Source: an uncultured Eubacteriales bacterium
Lineage (GTDB): Bacteria > Bacillota > Clostridia > Lachnospirales > Lachnospiraceae
Assembly: GCA_900319795.1 (NCBI GenBank)
Contig: ONPU01000009.1
Location: forward strand, 1 to 64,000
Direction: 5' to 3'
DNA length: 64,000 nucleotides
Numbering within the stretch: the first letter of the stretch is position 1; each line of letters begins with the position of its first letter. Shown piece by piece: positions 7,491 to 16,449 of the stretch. Below the pieces are notes generated by a model. That model was given only the letters and a program-made list of their open reading frames with translations. It did no database searches and was not told where the DNA came from. The translations under genes were made by a program, and so were the position numbers.

Positions 7491-9920
7491 TTACGCTTCA
7501 CTAATCGGGATCTCGACGGTGTGATCACCTTCCTCATCCGTTACTGTAACGCGGACGCTGCCGCTTTCGCCAGCACGGACAACGGCCATTGCCTCGCCGA
7601 AGTAAGTACGGACTTCGTCGGATGTATAGTTGCCCTTGACGTATGGATTCGCGCTGCCAAGGCCCAGAAGCTCGCCGTTTTCGACGGAGACCTTCAGGTT
7701 GTGGATCCCCTGCGGCTGCCAGATTCCGGCATCGTCCGTATACTGAAGGCGGACGAAGCTGAGGCTGCCGGCTTTTACGCTTTCCTCTTCCGGTGTAACA
7801 CGGAGGGATGACTCCTCACCTGCGGTATAAAGTGAATACCGTCCGATCTCCGCACCGGAAGCATCGTAGGATACGGCCATAATCTCGCCGTCCTCGTAAG
7901 TGGTCTTGAAACGGTACATGCAGCCGTTCACCGCGCGTTTCTTTCTGCCGACGCTTACACCATTGACGAAGAGTTCGACGGATGCCGCCCGCGCGTAGAC
8001 TTCCACATACGCGGGCTTTCCATTGCAGCCTCTCCAGGACCAGCTTTCGACGGCTTTCGTCAGCTGCCAGCCCGTAAGCGTGAGCTTTTCATCCTCATAA
8101 ACCGGGAAAACACCGATCAGCGGGCCCTGCTCGCGTTCAAGAGCGACGCGTGTATAGGCAGCTTCCGCGCGGGGCTTTCCGAGGAGGTCGATCCGGCCGT
8201 TTCCGCCGGTCATATGGCTCTCGTCTTCGGGCAGATAATAGTCTTTATATTCCGTAGCACCGATGCCGGTTTCACCGATATAGTCCATGCCGGCCCAGAC
8301 AAAGTCGCCGATGATATTCGGATTGTCGCGCGCGATCTCCCAGAAGAGATACGCGTCCTTGCAGAAGGTCTCGCTGCCGAGGATCAGGCGTGCCGGATAC
8401 TTCTTCAGATCGTGCTTGTAACGCCAGATGCCGTAGTTGTAACCCGCGATGTCCATCTGCGCGAAACCGCCTCTTGTCTTCCAGTCCGACGGAGGAAGCG
8501 TCGCTCCGAATTTCATGAAGCGGTCGCCCATGAGGCAGGCCAGAGTATTGTAGAATTCGCTTCCGACCGGCTTTTTCTTCTGGCCTCCGTCCGCGACTTT
8601 CTGTGCCTTGGCCTCTTCTTTTTCGGCCTTGTCGTCGGAATAGACGCCGAAGCCCATCGAATAGAGGAAATTGAAGAAAATGTTGACGCCGCAGGTCACC
8701 GGGCGGGATCTGTCAAGGGCGTGCAGATAGCGTGTCATTTCCCCGGTAAGGTGAATGCCGCGTTCTTCGGAGGTCTCGGCGACTTCATTTCCCGTAGAAT
8801 ACATGATGACTGAGGGATGATTGTAGTCTTTTTCAACGAGCGACTTCAGGTCTTCCTGCCACCAGGCGGCATGAATGCCCGCGTAGTCATACTTCGTCTT
8901 GTGGATATACCAGCAGTCCGTAAACTCGTCCATCATCAGCATACCGAGGCGGTCGCAGGACTCCAGCATCGTCTTCGAAACCGGGTTGTGGGCGGAACGG
9001 ATCGCGTTGTAGCCGTTTTCCATCAGGATCCGCACGCGGCGTTCTTCCGCTTCCGGATAGGCGCAGGCGCCGAGGATTCCGTTGTCATGATGGATGCACG
9101 CGCCGCGGAGGATGACGCGCTCGCCGTTGATGGTCATGCCCTTGCCGGGTGCCCATTCAAGGCCGCGGATGCCGAATGTCTCTTCGACTGAGTCGTTGCC
9201 GAACAGGACGCGGGCCGTGTAGAGATTCGGAGATTCGGGACTCCAGAGTTTTCCTTCCTTCACCCTGAGGCAGAAAGTCACTTCGCCGTTTTCCGTATTC
9301 TTCGTGTAAGAGGAGATCAGACGTTCCTCATCACTTCTTCCGTCAAAATTCGCCTTCTCGCCTTCGAGAATCTTAAGCTGTGCGGTGCCGTCGCCGGATG
9401 TTTTCACCGTTACGAGGATCTTTCTCGCTTCATAATCCAGTGTCCTGATCCTCACCCCGTTGATCAGGATGTACTCGTCTTTTCCTTCCCAGAGCCATAC
9501 CGGCCTGTAGATGCCCGTGCCGGAATACCAGCGGGAATTCGGCTGGTCGGAATTCGTCACTTTGACGAGGACTTCATTTTCTTCACCATATTTCAGAAAT
9601 CCGCTCAGATCCGCGTAGAAATTCGAATAGCCGTACGGACGTTCCGCTGCTTTTTCTCCGTTCACGTAAACTTCCGCGTTGTGATAGACGCCTTCGAACT
9701 CCAGCAGCATCGCCTTCCCTTCCGCGTCGGCCGGAACGAAAAAGTTCTTGCGGTACTCATAGTCGTAGCCCGCGAAGAATCCGATATTTCCCTCGCCGAT
9801 ACTCTCCGCAATCCTCGGCTCACCGATCATCGCGTCGTGGGGTATCGAAACGCTCTTATAGTCGCTGTCCGTTGTCACGCAGCGAACTTCCCAGCCCGTA
9901 TTAAAATCCAGCCTTTTCAT
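7491..9920 (-). CDS. Glycoside hydrolase family 2 (beta-galactosidase/beta-glucuronidase type)
   Basis: The 809-residue enzyme shows GH2 order: a jelly-roll sugar-binding domain (1-150), an immunoglobulin-like domain (155-255), a TIM barrel (260-560) and C-terminal beta domains typical of DUF4982-containing members. The acid/base is Glu379 in YSTGNEVAE, and the nucleophile is Glu517 in ILGSETF. The RGACIHHDNGILGA and NAIRSAHNP signatures are clear. It lacks a secretion signal and so acts in the cytoplasm. A GGAAAGGAG site precedes the ATG. It begins the GH2-GH5-GPH cluster, so it may trim the sugar released or imported there. Galactosidase, glucuronidase or glucosidase activity cannot be separated by eye. 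Confidence 0.9.
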   Translation of the reverse strand: MKRLDFNTGWEVRCVTTDSDYKSVSIPHDAMIGEPRIAESIGEGNIGFFAGYDYEYRKNFFVPADAEGKAMLLEFEGVYHNAEVYVNGEKAAERPYGYSNFYADLSGFLKYGEENEVLVKVTNSDQPNSRWYSGTGIYRPVWLWEGKDEYILINGVRIRTLDYEARKILVTVKTSGDGTAQLKILEGEKANFDGRSDEERLISSYTKNTENGEVTFCLRVKEGKLWSPESPNLYTARVLFGNDSVEETFGIRGLEWAPGKGMTINGERVILRGACIHHDNGILGACAYPEAEERRVRILMENGYNAIRSAHNPVSKTMLESCDRLGMLMMDEFTDCWYIHKTKYDYAGIHAAWWQEDLKSLVEKDYNHPSVIMYSTGNEVAETSEERGIHLTGEMTRYLHALDRSRPVTCGVNIFFNFLYSMGFGVYSDDKAEKEEAKAQKVADGGQKKKPVGSEFYNTLACLMGDRFMKFGATLPPSDWKTRGGFAQMDIAGYNYGIWRYKHDLKKYPARLILGSETFCKDAYLFWEIARDNPNIIGDFVWAGMDYIGETGIGATEYKDYYLPEDESHMTGGNGRIDLLGKPRAEAAYTRVALEREQGPLIGVFPVYEDEKLTLTGWQLTKAVESWSWRGCNGKPAYVEVYARAASVELFVNGVSVGRKKRAVNGCMYRFKTTYEDGEIMAVSYDASGAEIGRYSLYTAGEESSLRVTPEEESVKAGSLSFVRLQYTDDAGIWQPQGIHNLKVSVENGELLGLGSANPYVKGNYTSDEVRTYFGEAMAVVRAGESGSVRVTVTDEEGDHTVEIPISEA

Positions 9921-9982
9921 TCACAGCTCCTTTCCAGTTTTTAAACATATTTCACGATCATGGATGATCCCATTATAAACAA

Positions 9983-10012
9983 ACGAACAGGAGGACTGAT
10001 CCTCCTGTTCGT
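9983..10012 (-). terminator. Hairpin between radical SAM gene and GH2 gene
   Basis: A stem of about 13 bp (ACGAACAGGAGGA and its complement) with a four-base loop is followed on the minus strand by TTTGTTTATAAT, a T-rich but interrupted tract. It lies 75 bases after the radical SAM stop and 60 bases before the GH2 start, so it probably ends the radical SAM transcript. Confidence 0.6.
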
Positions 10013-10053
10013 AAACGGTCATCTTCTGTTCGTAATCAGGTGCTGCCGGTTCC

Positions 10054-10084
10054 TGCACCACAGGTGCCTGACCCCTCTGGTGCA
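10054..10084 (+). repeat. REP-like 31-bp palindromic element, copy 1
   Basis: The element begins TGCACCACAGGTGCC and ends CTCTGGTGCA, with outer arms TGCACCA/TGGTGCA and an inner GGTGCC...ACC region. It lies just after the radical SAM stop codon. It is one of six intergenic copies in the window and has the same orientation as the copy at 23961. Confidence 0.85.
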
Positions 10085-10087
10085 CTT

Positions 10088-11452
10088 TCAGTGCTGACTC
10101 GCCCAGATCACCTCTGCCGGGCCTTCCCAGGCCTTGGCGTAGTCGGCGCATTTGTCGCAGAGTTCGTCTGCTTCTTCCGGGGCTTCCATATTGGTCTGGT
10201 GCGCGCCTGTTTTGTGAACCATTTCCCTTAATTTCTCCGGATTCTCCAGCATCGGGCAGGGGCGCAGATGGTTCTTATTGAACGGCTGGCCGTCGTGATA
10301 TGCCATGAAGAGGGGACTCTGAAGCATTTCCAGAATCGAATTGTCATGGATATTCGTATCCGAATAGTGAATGAATACGCACGGCTCGGCGTCTCCGTTG
10401 GCATTGATATGGAAATAGTTCCGTCCGCCGGCGATGCAGCCGCCCACATATTCTCCGTCGTTCTGGAAATCCATGGGCAGGAACGGGATCGTGCACTCGG
10501 AAGATCTGAAATAGCGGATTCTCCGGATCATTTCCTTTCTCTGTTCCGGTGTCGGAAGAAGGTCCGTCACCGCGTTTTTGCCGACCGGCATATAGTGGAA
10601 ATAGAACCCGAAATGAGCCCCCTTCGATGCGAGCATCGTAAGGAACTCCTCGGAAGTGACGGCTTCTATATTCTTTCTTGTATAGCAGATGGAGGTTCCG
10701 AAGATCAGACCGTTCTCCCGGAGCAGGTCCATGGCCTTCATGACTGCTTCGTAATGTCCTTCACCTCTGCGTCCGTCATTCGTCTCCTTATTGCCTTCGA
10801 TCGAGAGCATGAGAATCAGGTTGCCCAGTCTCTTCATCTCATCGCAGAAGGCCTGGTCGACCAGCGTGGAATTCGTATACGCGGCGAACTGGCAGTCGGA
10901 GTGGATCTCCATAAGCTTCAGAAGATCGGCTTTTCTCACGAGCGGCTCTCCGCCGGTAAGCATATAGAGATGGACGCCCAGCTCCTTCCCCTGTGTCACG
11001 ATTTTATCCATATCCTCGAAACTCAGGTTGCTCTTATGTCCGTAGGTTCCGCTCCAGCATCCGGCGCAGTGCATGTTGCATGCCTGGGTCGGGTCAAAGA
11101 GAATCAGCCAGGGAACATTGCAGTTGTAGATTTCCCGGTTTTTCCTGATCGTCTTCGTTCCTCTTAAAAAGGATTCATAACCCAGATTGAGCAATGTCTG
11201 CTTTGCGACATTCCTGTCCGCGTGTTCGAGGATGTCGTCCAGCAGATTGAACCAGCGGTGGTACGGATTCGCCATGGCCTCCTTTACTTTTTTCAGAGTT
11301 TCCGGCGACAGCTCCTTCAGTCCGACTTTGCCGATCAAGTCCACGATCTCAATATAGGCTTTCCGTCTGTCATCTGCCTTGTCCAGCTTATTCAACGCCG
11401 CATTCACCGCTACTTCAAATGCTTTTCTTTCAATTGTGTGCTTTACATCCAT
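10088..11452 (-). CDS. Radical SAM protein with SPASM-like C-terminus
   Basis: The protein binds S-adenosylmethionine through a CX3CX2C [4Fe-4S] motif (Cys125, Cys129, Cys132 in ACNMHCAGC). A further Cys set near the C-terminus (GGCIAGG, AEPCVF, RPCPML, CDKCADY) resembles auxiliary-cluster SPASM domains. A helical extension of about 110 residues precedes the radical SAM domain. The start is placed at the ATG at 11452 (MDVKHTIERKAF), because the frame's earlier TTG at 11506 has no ribosome site and the helical domain begins here. The protein has 454 residues. No modified peptide or partner gene is adjacent, so the substrate is unknown. It is followed by a REP element and a hairpin. Confidence 0.82.
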   Translation of the reverse strand: MDVKHTIERKAFEVAVNAALNKLDKADDRRKAYIEIVDLIGKVGLKELSPETLKKVKEAMANPYHRWFNLLDDILEHADRNVAKQTLLNLGYESFLRGTKTIRKNREIYNCNVPWLILFDPTQACNMHCAGCWSGTYGHKSNLSFEDMDKIVTQGKELGVHLYMLTGGEPLVRKADLLKLMEIHSDCQFAAYTNSTLVDQAFCDEMKRLGNLILMLSIEGNKETNDGRRGEGHYEAVMKAMDLLRENGLIFGTSICYTRKNIEAVTSEEFLTMLASKGAHFGFYFHYMPVGKNAVTDLLPTPEQRKEMIRRIRYFRSSECTIPFLPMDFQNDGEYVGGCIAGGRNYFHINANGDAEPCVFIHYSDTNIHDNSILEMLQSPLFMAYHDGQPFNKNHLRPCPMLENPEKLREMVHKTGAHQTNMEAPEEADELCDKCADYAKAWEGPAEVIWASQH

Positions 11453-11616
11453 TTCTGAAAACCCAAATACGAATTTTCTTCCTGTCATGTAAACGGTTGT
11501 TCTCAAACAACGGTTTATATGGCAAGAAGACTCCCTTTCTTAATGATCTTTAATTTAGACTATTATTATAACCTTTTTTTTATAAGTTGCAAGTCTTTAA
11601 CCGAAACCGTCCGGCG

Positions 11617-12945
11617 TCATCCCTGCGGTATCGGTATCAAAATATTGAGCGTAAACCAACCATCCTCGGTCTCGACCTCGAGAATCCCGTCATACGACTC
11701 TGTAATCGCCCGGATACTCCTGACGCCGAAGCCGTGATACCCAGCCTCCTCTGTTTTGGTGGTCACCGGGAAGCCGTCCTGAATCGTCAGATCTTCGGCA
11801 CAGCGGTTCTCCTCCGCAATCTTCAAAAACCCCTGTTTCCCGGCAACGATCAGCCGAAGGAGCCTCTCCCCTTCCGGCACTTTCTGAAGGGCCTCAATCG
11901 CGTTGTCCAGGATGTTTCCGAACAGGGCGCTGATATCCGTTTTCTTTAAAAATGAAATCGCTTCTCCGTCCGCCACAATGTGGAACTCGATTCCCGCTTC
12001 CTGACACCGGAGGCCTTTCGACGCCAGAATCGCGTCCAGGACCTCATTGCCCGTCCGGTTCTGGCTTTCGAAGACGCGCACCTCTTCCTCCATCTGATCG
12101 AGGTATTTTCTCCGCTCTTCATCGCTCGTGCTGTTCTTTAAGAACTCGATCTGGTGCTTCAGGTCGTGATATTTTCTGTTTACAAGATCCATGCTTTCAG
12201 AGGAAATGCGGTAGCTTTCGTGCTGCATTTCCAGAATCTGCTTCATCTTTTCGGCTTCCATGCGGGCGCTCATTTCACAGATCGCGAGATGGAAAATATA
12301 ACTGATGCCGCAGCCTGCCAGATCCGCGAGCGTGCGGATGATGAACAGCTCCTGAGCATTGGATGTCGTAAATGGCGTGTCCCTAAGGACGTAACTGATA
12401 TTGCTGATGATATAAGTCAGAAAAAGGATAAAGAACAGCATCCCCACCAGTCTGGGCGTCAGATCCGGCTGCCTTCCGGACCGGACAACCTGTCCTTCCA
12501 GATACCAGGTGATCCCGAAAACGAGTGTCCAGGTCGGGATCTGGATCATCAGGTTTACCCAGAGAGCGAGCGGCAGGCGCGGAACTGTCAGAACATAATA
12601 AAAAAGCTGCCAGTGAAACGCGGCTGCCAGTTCTCCTACCATAAAAGCGCGGATGGAAATATACCACAGCTGCAGCATGTTCACTTCCAGGCCAAATGCA
12701 ATATTCAGCGCCACCAGTGAGAAATCCAGCAAAACACACAGCGGGAAGAGCCCTTTCGGCACATCGCGGCTGACGGTCATGAAAACCGAAAGCACCACGA
12801 GAATCCCCAGCTGCCTCACTATAACGGCCGCGCCCTTCTTGTGCCAGGGCCGCAGGTAGATAAAGATCATACTGCTGATCCAGTAAGCCAGCGCGTAATA
12901 GATGCCGGGCGTATTGAATAAGTCCACTCTCTCCTCTATTAACAC
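11617..12945 (-). CDS. GHKL-type sensor histidine kinase, second copy
   Basis: The 442-residue membrane kinase has six to seven hydrophobic segments over residues 15-220, then a helical linker and the motif KYHDLKHQ with acceptor His260. The N box (LFGNILDNAIEAL) and the G box (YHGFGVRSIRAITESYDG) complete the GHKL domain. It starts four bases after the LytTR regulator gene ends, so the two are cotranslated. It shares architecture and motif spacing with the kinase at 130-1449 (the same EKYHDLKHQI-like block and NRTGNEVLDAIL versus ADTGNEVLDTIL), which indicates duplication. The ligand is unknown and there is no adjacent autoinducer gene. Confidence 0.9.
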   Translation of the reverse strand: MLIEERVDLFNTPGIYYALAYWISSMIFIYLRPWHKKGAAVIVRQLGILVVLSVFMTVSRDVPKGLFPLCVLLDFSLVALNIAFGLEVNMLQLWYISIRAFMVGELAAAFHWQLFYYVLTVPRLPLALWVNLMIQIPTWTLVFGITWYLEGQVVRSGRQPDLTPRLVGMLFFILFLTYIISNISYVLRDTPFTTSNAQELFIIRTLADLAGCGISYIFHLAICEMSARMEAEKMKQILEMQHESYRISSESMDLVNRKYHDLKHQIEFLKNSTSDEERRKYLDQMEEEVRVFESQNRTGNEVLDAILASKGLRCQEAGIEFHIVADGEAISFLKKTDISALFGNILDNAIEALQKVPEGERLLRLIVAGKQGFLKIAEENRCAEDLTIQDGFPVTTKTEEAGYHGFGVRSIRAITESYDGILEVETEDGWFTLNILIPIPQG

Positions 12946-12949
12946 CGCT

Positions 12950-13660
12950 TCAAATCCCCTTTTCCGTCATATAGCGGTTGATCGCCTCAAGCAGTTCTTT
13001 TTTTCTCGAACGGCTGACGGGAATTCGGTCATCTCCGACGAAGAGATCATTGCCCTGCATCCCGTCCACATAGGCGAGATTGACCAGATAAGCCTTATTG
13101 CACTGGAAAAACGGTTCGTCCTTCAGCTCCTCCGCCGCGTCGCGGATTGACGCCTTGGTCGTGAGCTCGCCGTCCGTCGTATGATAGCAGAGATAGTGAT
13201 CCAGAACATCGATATAGCGGATTCTGGAGACATCCACTTTCGCGACTCCGTTTCGGATCCTGACGCTGATATAGTGCTTTTCTCCGGGCTTCAGAAACCG
13301 GAGTGCCCGTCCTACCGCCTGGGAAAACGCGAAATAGTTGATCGGCTTCAGCACATAGTCCATAGCCTCGACCTTATAGCCGCGGATCGCGTAATTCGGA
13401 TTATTCGTGATGAAAATGATTTTGACATCGGGATCTTTTTTGCGGATTTCCTCCGCCGCTGACATCCCATCGAGCAAAGGGAGCTCGATATCCATCAGAA
13501 GCAGGTCATATCCGAGCCTGTAGTGCTCCACAATTTCGTCCCCGTCCGTAAATTCCCGGATCCGGAACTGAACACCCTCTTCCCTTTCGAAGCGTTCTAG
13601 ATACTGCCTCACCTGCTCCCGGTATCGCGGCTCATCCTCCAATATGGCTACCTGAATCAC
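12950..13660 (-). CDS. LytTR-family response regulator, second copy
   Basis: A receiver domain with phospho-acceptor Asp57 (YDLLLMDIEL) is followed by a LytTR DNA-binding domain containing FFQCNKAYLVNLAYVDGM. The start is placed at the GTG at 13660, because GAGGGAG sits seven bases before it. The ATG farther upstream at 13687 has no such site and would add nine residues. The product is 236 residues. A REP-like element lies upstream at 13713-13743. It is paired with the GHKL kinase and is paralogous to the regulator at 1463-2158. A role controlling one of the nearby sugar or efflux operons is possible but unsupported. Confidence 0.9.
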   Translation of the reverse strand: MIQVAILEDEPRYREQVRQYLERFEREEGVQFRIREFTDGDEIVEHYRLGYDLLLMDIELPLLDGMSAAEEIRKKDPDVKIIFITNNPNYAIRGYKVEAMDYVLKPINYFAFSQAVGRALRFLKPGEKHYISVRIRNGVAKVDVSRIRYIDVLDHYLCYHTTDGELTTKASIRDAAEELKDEPFFQCNKAYLVNLAYVDGMQGNDLFVGDDRIPVSRSRKKELLEAINRYMTEKGI

Positions 13661-13712
13661 AACCGTCTCCCTCTTCACGTACCGCATAAGTCATCTGCCG
13701 CCGGGGCACTTG

Positions 13713-13743
13713 TGCACCACCGGGGTCTGGCACCTTTGGTGCA
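13713..13743 (-). repeat. REP-like 31-bp palindromic element, copy 2
   Basis: TGCACCACCGGGGTCTGG continues to CACCTTTGGTGCA. This is the reverse orientation relative to the copy at 10054. It lies between the second LytTR regulator and the alpha/beta hydrolase stop. Confidence 0.8.
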
Positions 13744-13753
13744 CATTATTATA

Positions 13754-14521
13754 TCATAATGCGACTTTTCCTGCACGAATGCCGTTCGCTTTTATGAAAC
13801 GGATCATTTCTCCGGCCGCATGTTCCTCATCTGCCCCGTAGAATCCATGTTCCGCCCCTTCAAGGAGGACCAGTTGCGCCGAGGGAAACAGCTTCGCCGC
13901 CTCTTCCGACCATGTATACGAAACCAGTTCATCCCGCGTCCCATGGAGGATCAATACTCTCCCCTCATATCCCGGCATCAGGCTCTGTATATCAATCGGA
14001 TACGCATCGTCGATATAGACCTTCCCGACCCGGGTGCCGAGGTACGGATACGTTTCACGAACCCGGCGGTGACTCCCCCATGACATGAGTACATAGTCTT
14101 TCAGGTTAAAAGCGGGATAGCACAGAATCAGCCCTTTTATGTCCCCGGGACGTTTCGAAGCTGCAAGCAGGGATACATAGCCGCCCTGGCTCTGTCCCAT
14201 CAGGAAAATGTTTTCTCTGTCCACTTCCGCTCTTTCCATTAAAGTGTCAATCACCATATTGAGATCGGCTTCTTCCGTCCGCACGGACATCTCCGTCAGT
14301 TTCCCGTCACTTCGGATCTGCTCACCGCCGCCGAAAAAATCGAACGCGAACGCGTGAATTCCGGCTTCTGCCATCTTCACGGCATATGGCTCGGTCTCCG
14401 ACATGTTGGCGTTGAAGCCGTGGCAAAGGATCACAAGCGGCCGCGGGCCGGCTCCTTCAGCCTTATGAAACCGCCCGTAAAGCAGATGTCCTTCCTCTCC
14501 GATTCTCAGTTCTTCCACCAT
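13754..14521 (-). CDS. Alpha/beta hydrolase, cinnamoyl-esterase-like
   Basis: This is a 255-residue serine hydrolase. The oxyanion motif is HGF at 34-36, the nucleophile elbow GQSQG gives Ser111, and the other triad members are probably Asp197 (HGTRDELV) and His225 (GAEHGF). Overall layout and the wording around these motifs resemble intestinal bacterial cinnamoyl/feruloyl esterases, which free hydroxycinnamates from plant conjugates. That activity is inferred, and other acyl esterase or peptidase activities are possible. No signal peptide is present. An AGAGGGG site precedes the ATG. The gene is divergent from the FGGY kinase gene and shares its 273-base upstream region. Confidence 0.8.
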   Translation of the reverse strand: MVEELRIGEEGHLLYGRFHKAEGAGPRPLVILCHGFNANMSETEPYAVKMAEAGIHAFAFDFFGGGEQIRSDGKLTEMSVRTEEADLNMVIDTLMERAEVDRENIFLMGQSQGGYVSLLAASKRPGDIKGLILCYPAFNLKDYVLMSWGSHRRVRETYPYLGTRVGKVYIDDAYPIDIQSLMPGYEGRVLILHGTRDELVSYTWSEEAAKLFPSAQLVLLEGAEHGFYGADEEHAAGEMIRFIKANGIRAGKVAL

Positions 14522-14579
14522 TGTTGCCCCTCTATTCCTGATCAGTCTTCTCTGTAGAATGCCCCACCGTATGATTGTA

Positions 14580-14634
14580 CGCCAAAAGTTTACTCTGAGA
14601 TCATCGGATCAACAATTCAGACGTACTTTTGGCG
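14580..14634. promoter_or_regulatory. Inverted repeat in the hydrolase/kinase divergent region
   Basis: CGCCAAAAGT at 14580-14589 is matched by ACTTTTGGCG at 14625-14634 with a 35-base spacer. It lies between two divergent starts and has no T-tract, so an operator is more likely than a terminator. A separate AAGAGGTCAGAAA motif follows at 14675-14687, which resembles sites near other genes in the window. Confidence 0.4.
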
Positions 14635-14794
14635 GGTGCATCGTATTCTTCATTATATACCTTAAGAGCGACAAAAGAGGTCAGAAACATATAGAAACAA
14701 GGACGAAAAGTTCCTATTTTCACGGTTGAAAAAACTTTAAAATAGAAAAAAATCAAGGAACAGATCATTCCTCAAGTTCATAAAGGAGAATATC

Positions 14795-16366
14795 ATGAGT
14801 CTGTCACAAAACTATCTGATCGGTATGGACCTCGGTACCACTAACGTGAAAGCGATCCTCATCAACGAAGAGGGAGACGCTGTCGCCTCCGCCTCCCGGG
14901 AAAACCACCTGATCTTCCCCGGACCGAATATGGTGGAGCAGGACGCGAACGAATGGTGGAGCAATGCTGCCGAAGTGTTCCGGGAAGTCGCCGAAAAAGC
15001 CGGCCCCGAGATCGTATCCCGGATCCGCGGCATTTCCATAAGCTCGCAGACCGTGACCATGCTTCCTGTTGACAGGGACGGCAACCCGCTCCGCGGAGCC
15101 CTGATCTGGATGGACAGCCGTTCGTCGAAGGAGATGCATTACATTTCCCTTGAAGTCGGACATGAGCACTTCGTCGAGCTCGTCGGAGGCCAGCCGGACG
15201 TCGCGTTCCTGCCGAACAAGATTCTCTGGTTTAAAAATAATGAACCGGAGCTCTTCGCGAAGACCTACAAGATTCTGCAGGCCAGCTCCTATATCAATTA
15301 CAAATTGTCAGGCGTCATGTCCGCCGATATGGACCAGGCCGCGAGGACGCAGTGCCTCAATATCCATACCCTCCGCTATGAGCAGGAGATCGGCGACGCG
15401 ATCGGGATCAAACTGACGGATTACCTGCCGGATCCGTGCCAGCCGACCGACATCGTCGGCTACGTGACGGAAGAAGCGGCTCGTGAAACGGGCCTCATCA
15501 GCGGCATACCGGTTGTCGCCGGAGCAAGCGACGCCATGACCTCGATGTACGCGACCGGCCTTACGCAGCTCGGGGAAGCGAGTGAATCCTCCGGAACTTC
15601 CTCGCTGGTATTCGTCGGTTCCGATCAGCCGAGCGCCTGCGACATCCCGGTTGTCACAAAGCCCTGCGCTTTAAAAGATGTCCCGTATGTCTTCGACGCT
15701 CCGATCAGTTCCTCCGGCGCCGCGCTCAAGTGGTATCTGGATTCCATGGGCGCGATTGACCGCATCGAGGCCCAAAAGCTGGGTAAAAATGTCTATACCT
15801 ATATCAATGAAGTGGCAGCTGAAGTTCCCGCGGGCAGCAATGGCGTCATGTTCTTCCCGTATCTGCACGGAGAACGCGCGCCTTTATGGAATTCCCACGC
15901 CAGGGGCATGTTCATCGGAATGACGCTCTCCACCGTCCACGCGGACTTCACGCGCGCGGTTTTCGAGGGCACCGCCTTTGCGCTCCGCCACGTTCTTACG
16001 ACCATCCGTGAAGCCGGCGGGCGTGCCGATTCCCTCCGCATCACAGGCGGCGGCTCCAAGTCCCGCGAATGGTCCCAGATCAAAGCGTCCATGCTGAATA
16101 TGCCGGTCCTCATCCTGGATGAAAAATCCGGAGAAGTTCCGTTTGGCGATGGCCTTATCGCCGGCCACGCGGTAGGGCTCTATCCCGACCTGACCAAGGT
16201 TGTGAAGGAGCTCATCAAGGTGAAGGAAGTGATTCAGCCGAAGGAAAAGGACTCGATCCTCTACGACAAGCTCTATCCCTACTATGTGGATCTTTACAAG
16301 GATCTGGATTATGACCTCCGGAAGCTCCGCAACAGCTGGATGACGCTCTCCAAGCAGGGCTTCTGA
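14795..16366 (+). CDS. FGGY-family sugar kinase (xylulokinase-like)
   Basis: The 523-residue cytoplasmic kinase phosphorylates a ketose or polyol with ATP. The N-terminal phosphate-binding motif GMDLGTTNVKAI, the WMDSRSSKEM region and the C-terminal ITGGGSKSREWSQIKA signature define the FGGY fold of two actin-like domains. A strong AAGGAG precedes the ATG. Closest resemblance by motif is to xylulokinase, which would fit pentose released by the GH43 enzyme at 24.0 kb, but erythrulose, ribulose or other sugar substrates cannot be excluded. It is a single-gene unit ended by a strong bidirectional terminator. Confidence 0.88.
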   Translation: MSLSQNYLIGMDLGTTNVKAILINEEGDAVASASRENHLIFPGPNMVEQDANEWWSNAAEVFREVAEKAGPEIVSRIRGISISSQTVTMLPVDRDGNPLRGALIWMDSRSSKEMHYISLEVGHEHFVELVGGQPDVAFLPNKILWFKNNEPELFAKTYKILQASSYINYKLSGVMSADMDQAARTQCLNIHTLRYEQEIGDAIGIKLTDYLPDPCQPTDIVGYVTEEAARETGLISGIPVVAGASDAMTSMYATGLTQLGEASESSGTSSLVFVGSDQPSACDIPVVTKPCALKDVPYVFDAPISSSGAALKWYLDSMGAIDRIEAQKLGKNVYTYINEVAAEVPAGSNGVMFFPYLHGERAPLWNSHARGMFIGMTLSTVHADFTRAVFEGTAFALRHVLTTIREAGGRADSLRITGGGSKSREWSQIKASMLNMPVLILDEKSGEVPFGDGLIAGHAVGLYPDLTKVVKELIKVKEVIQPKEKDSILYDKLYPYYVDLYKDLDYDLRKLRNSWMTLSKQGF

Positions 16367-16394
16367 GTAAGCTTGCGATTCGTCACCAATATAG

Positions 16395-16425
16395 AAAAGA
16401 TCCGGCCGCGGCCGGATCTTTTCTT
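16395..16425. terminator. Bidirectional terminator between sugar kinase and GPH transporter
   Basis: AAAAGATCCGGC pairs with GCCGGATCTTTT around a CGCG loop. T-tracts occur on both sides, so it can end the kinase transcript on the plus strand and the GPH transporter transcript on the minus strand. Confidence 0.92.
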
Positions 16426-16449
16426 TTTGTCATTGTATCATTGCGGGGA

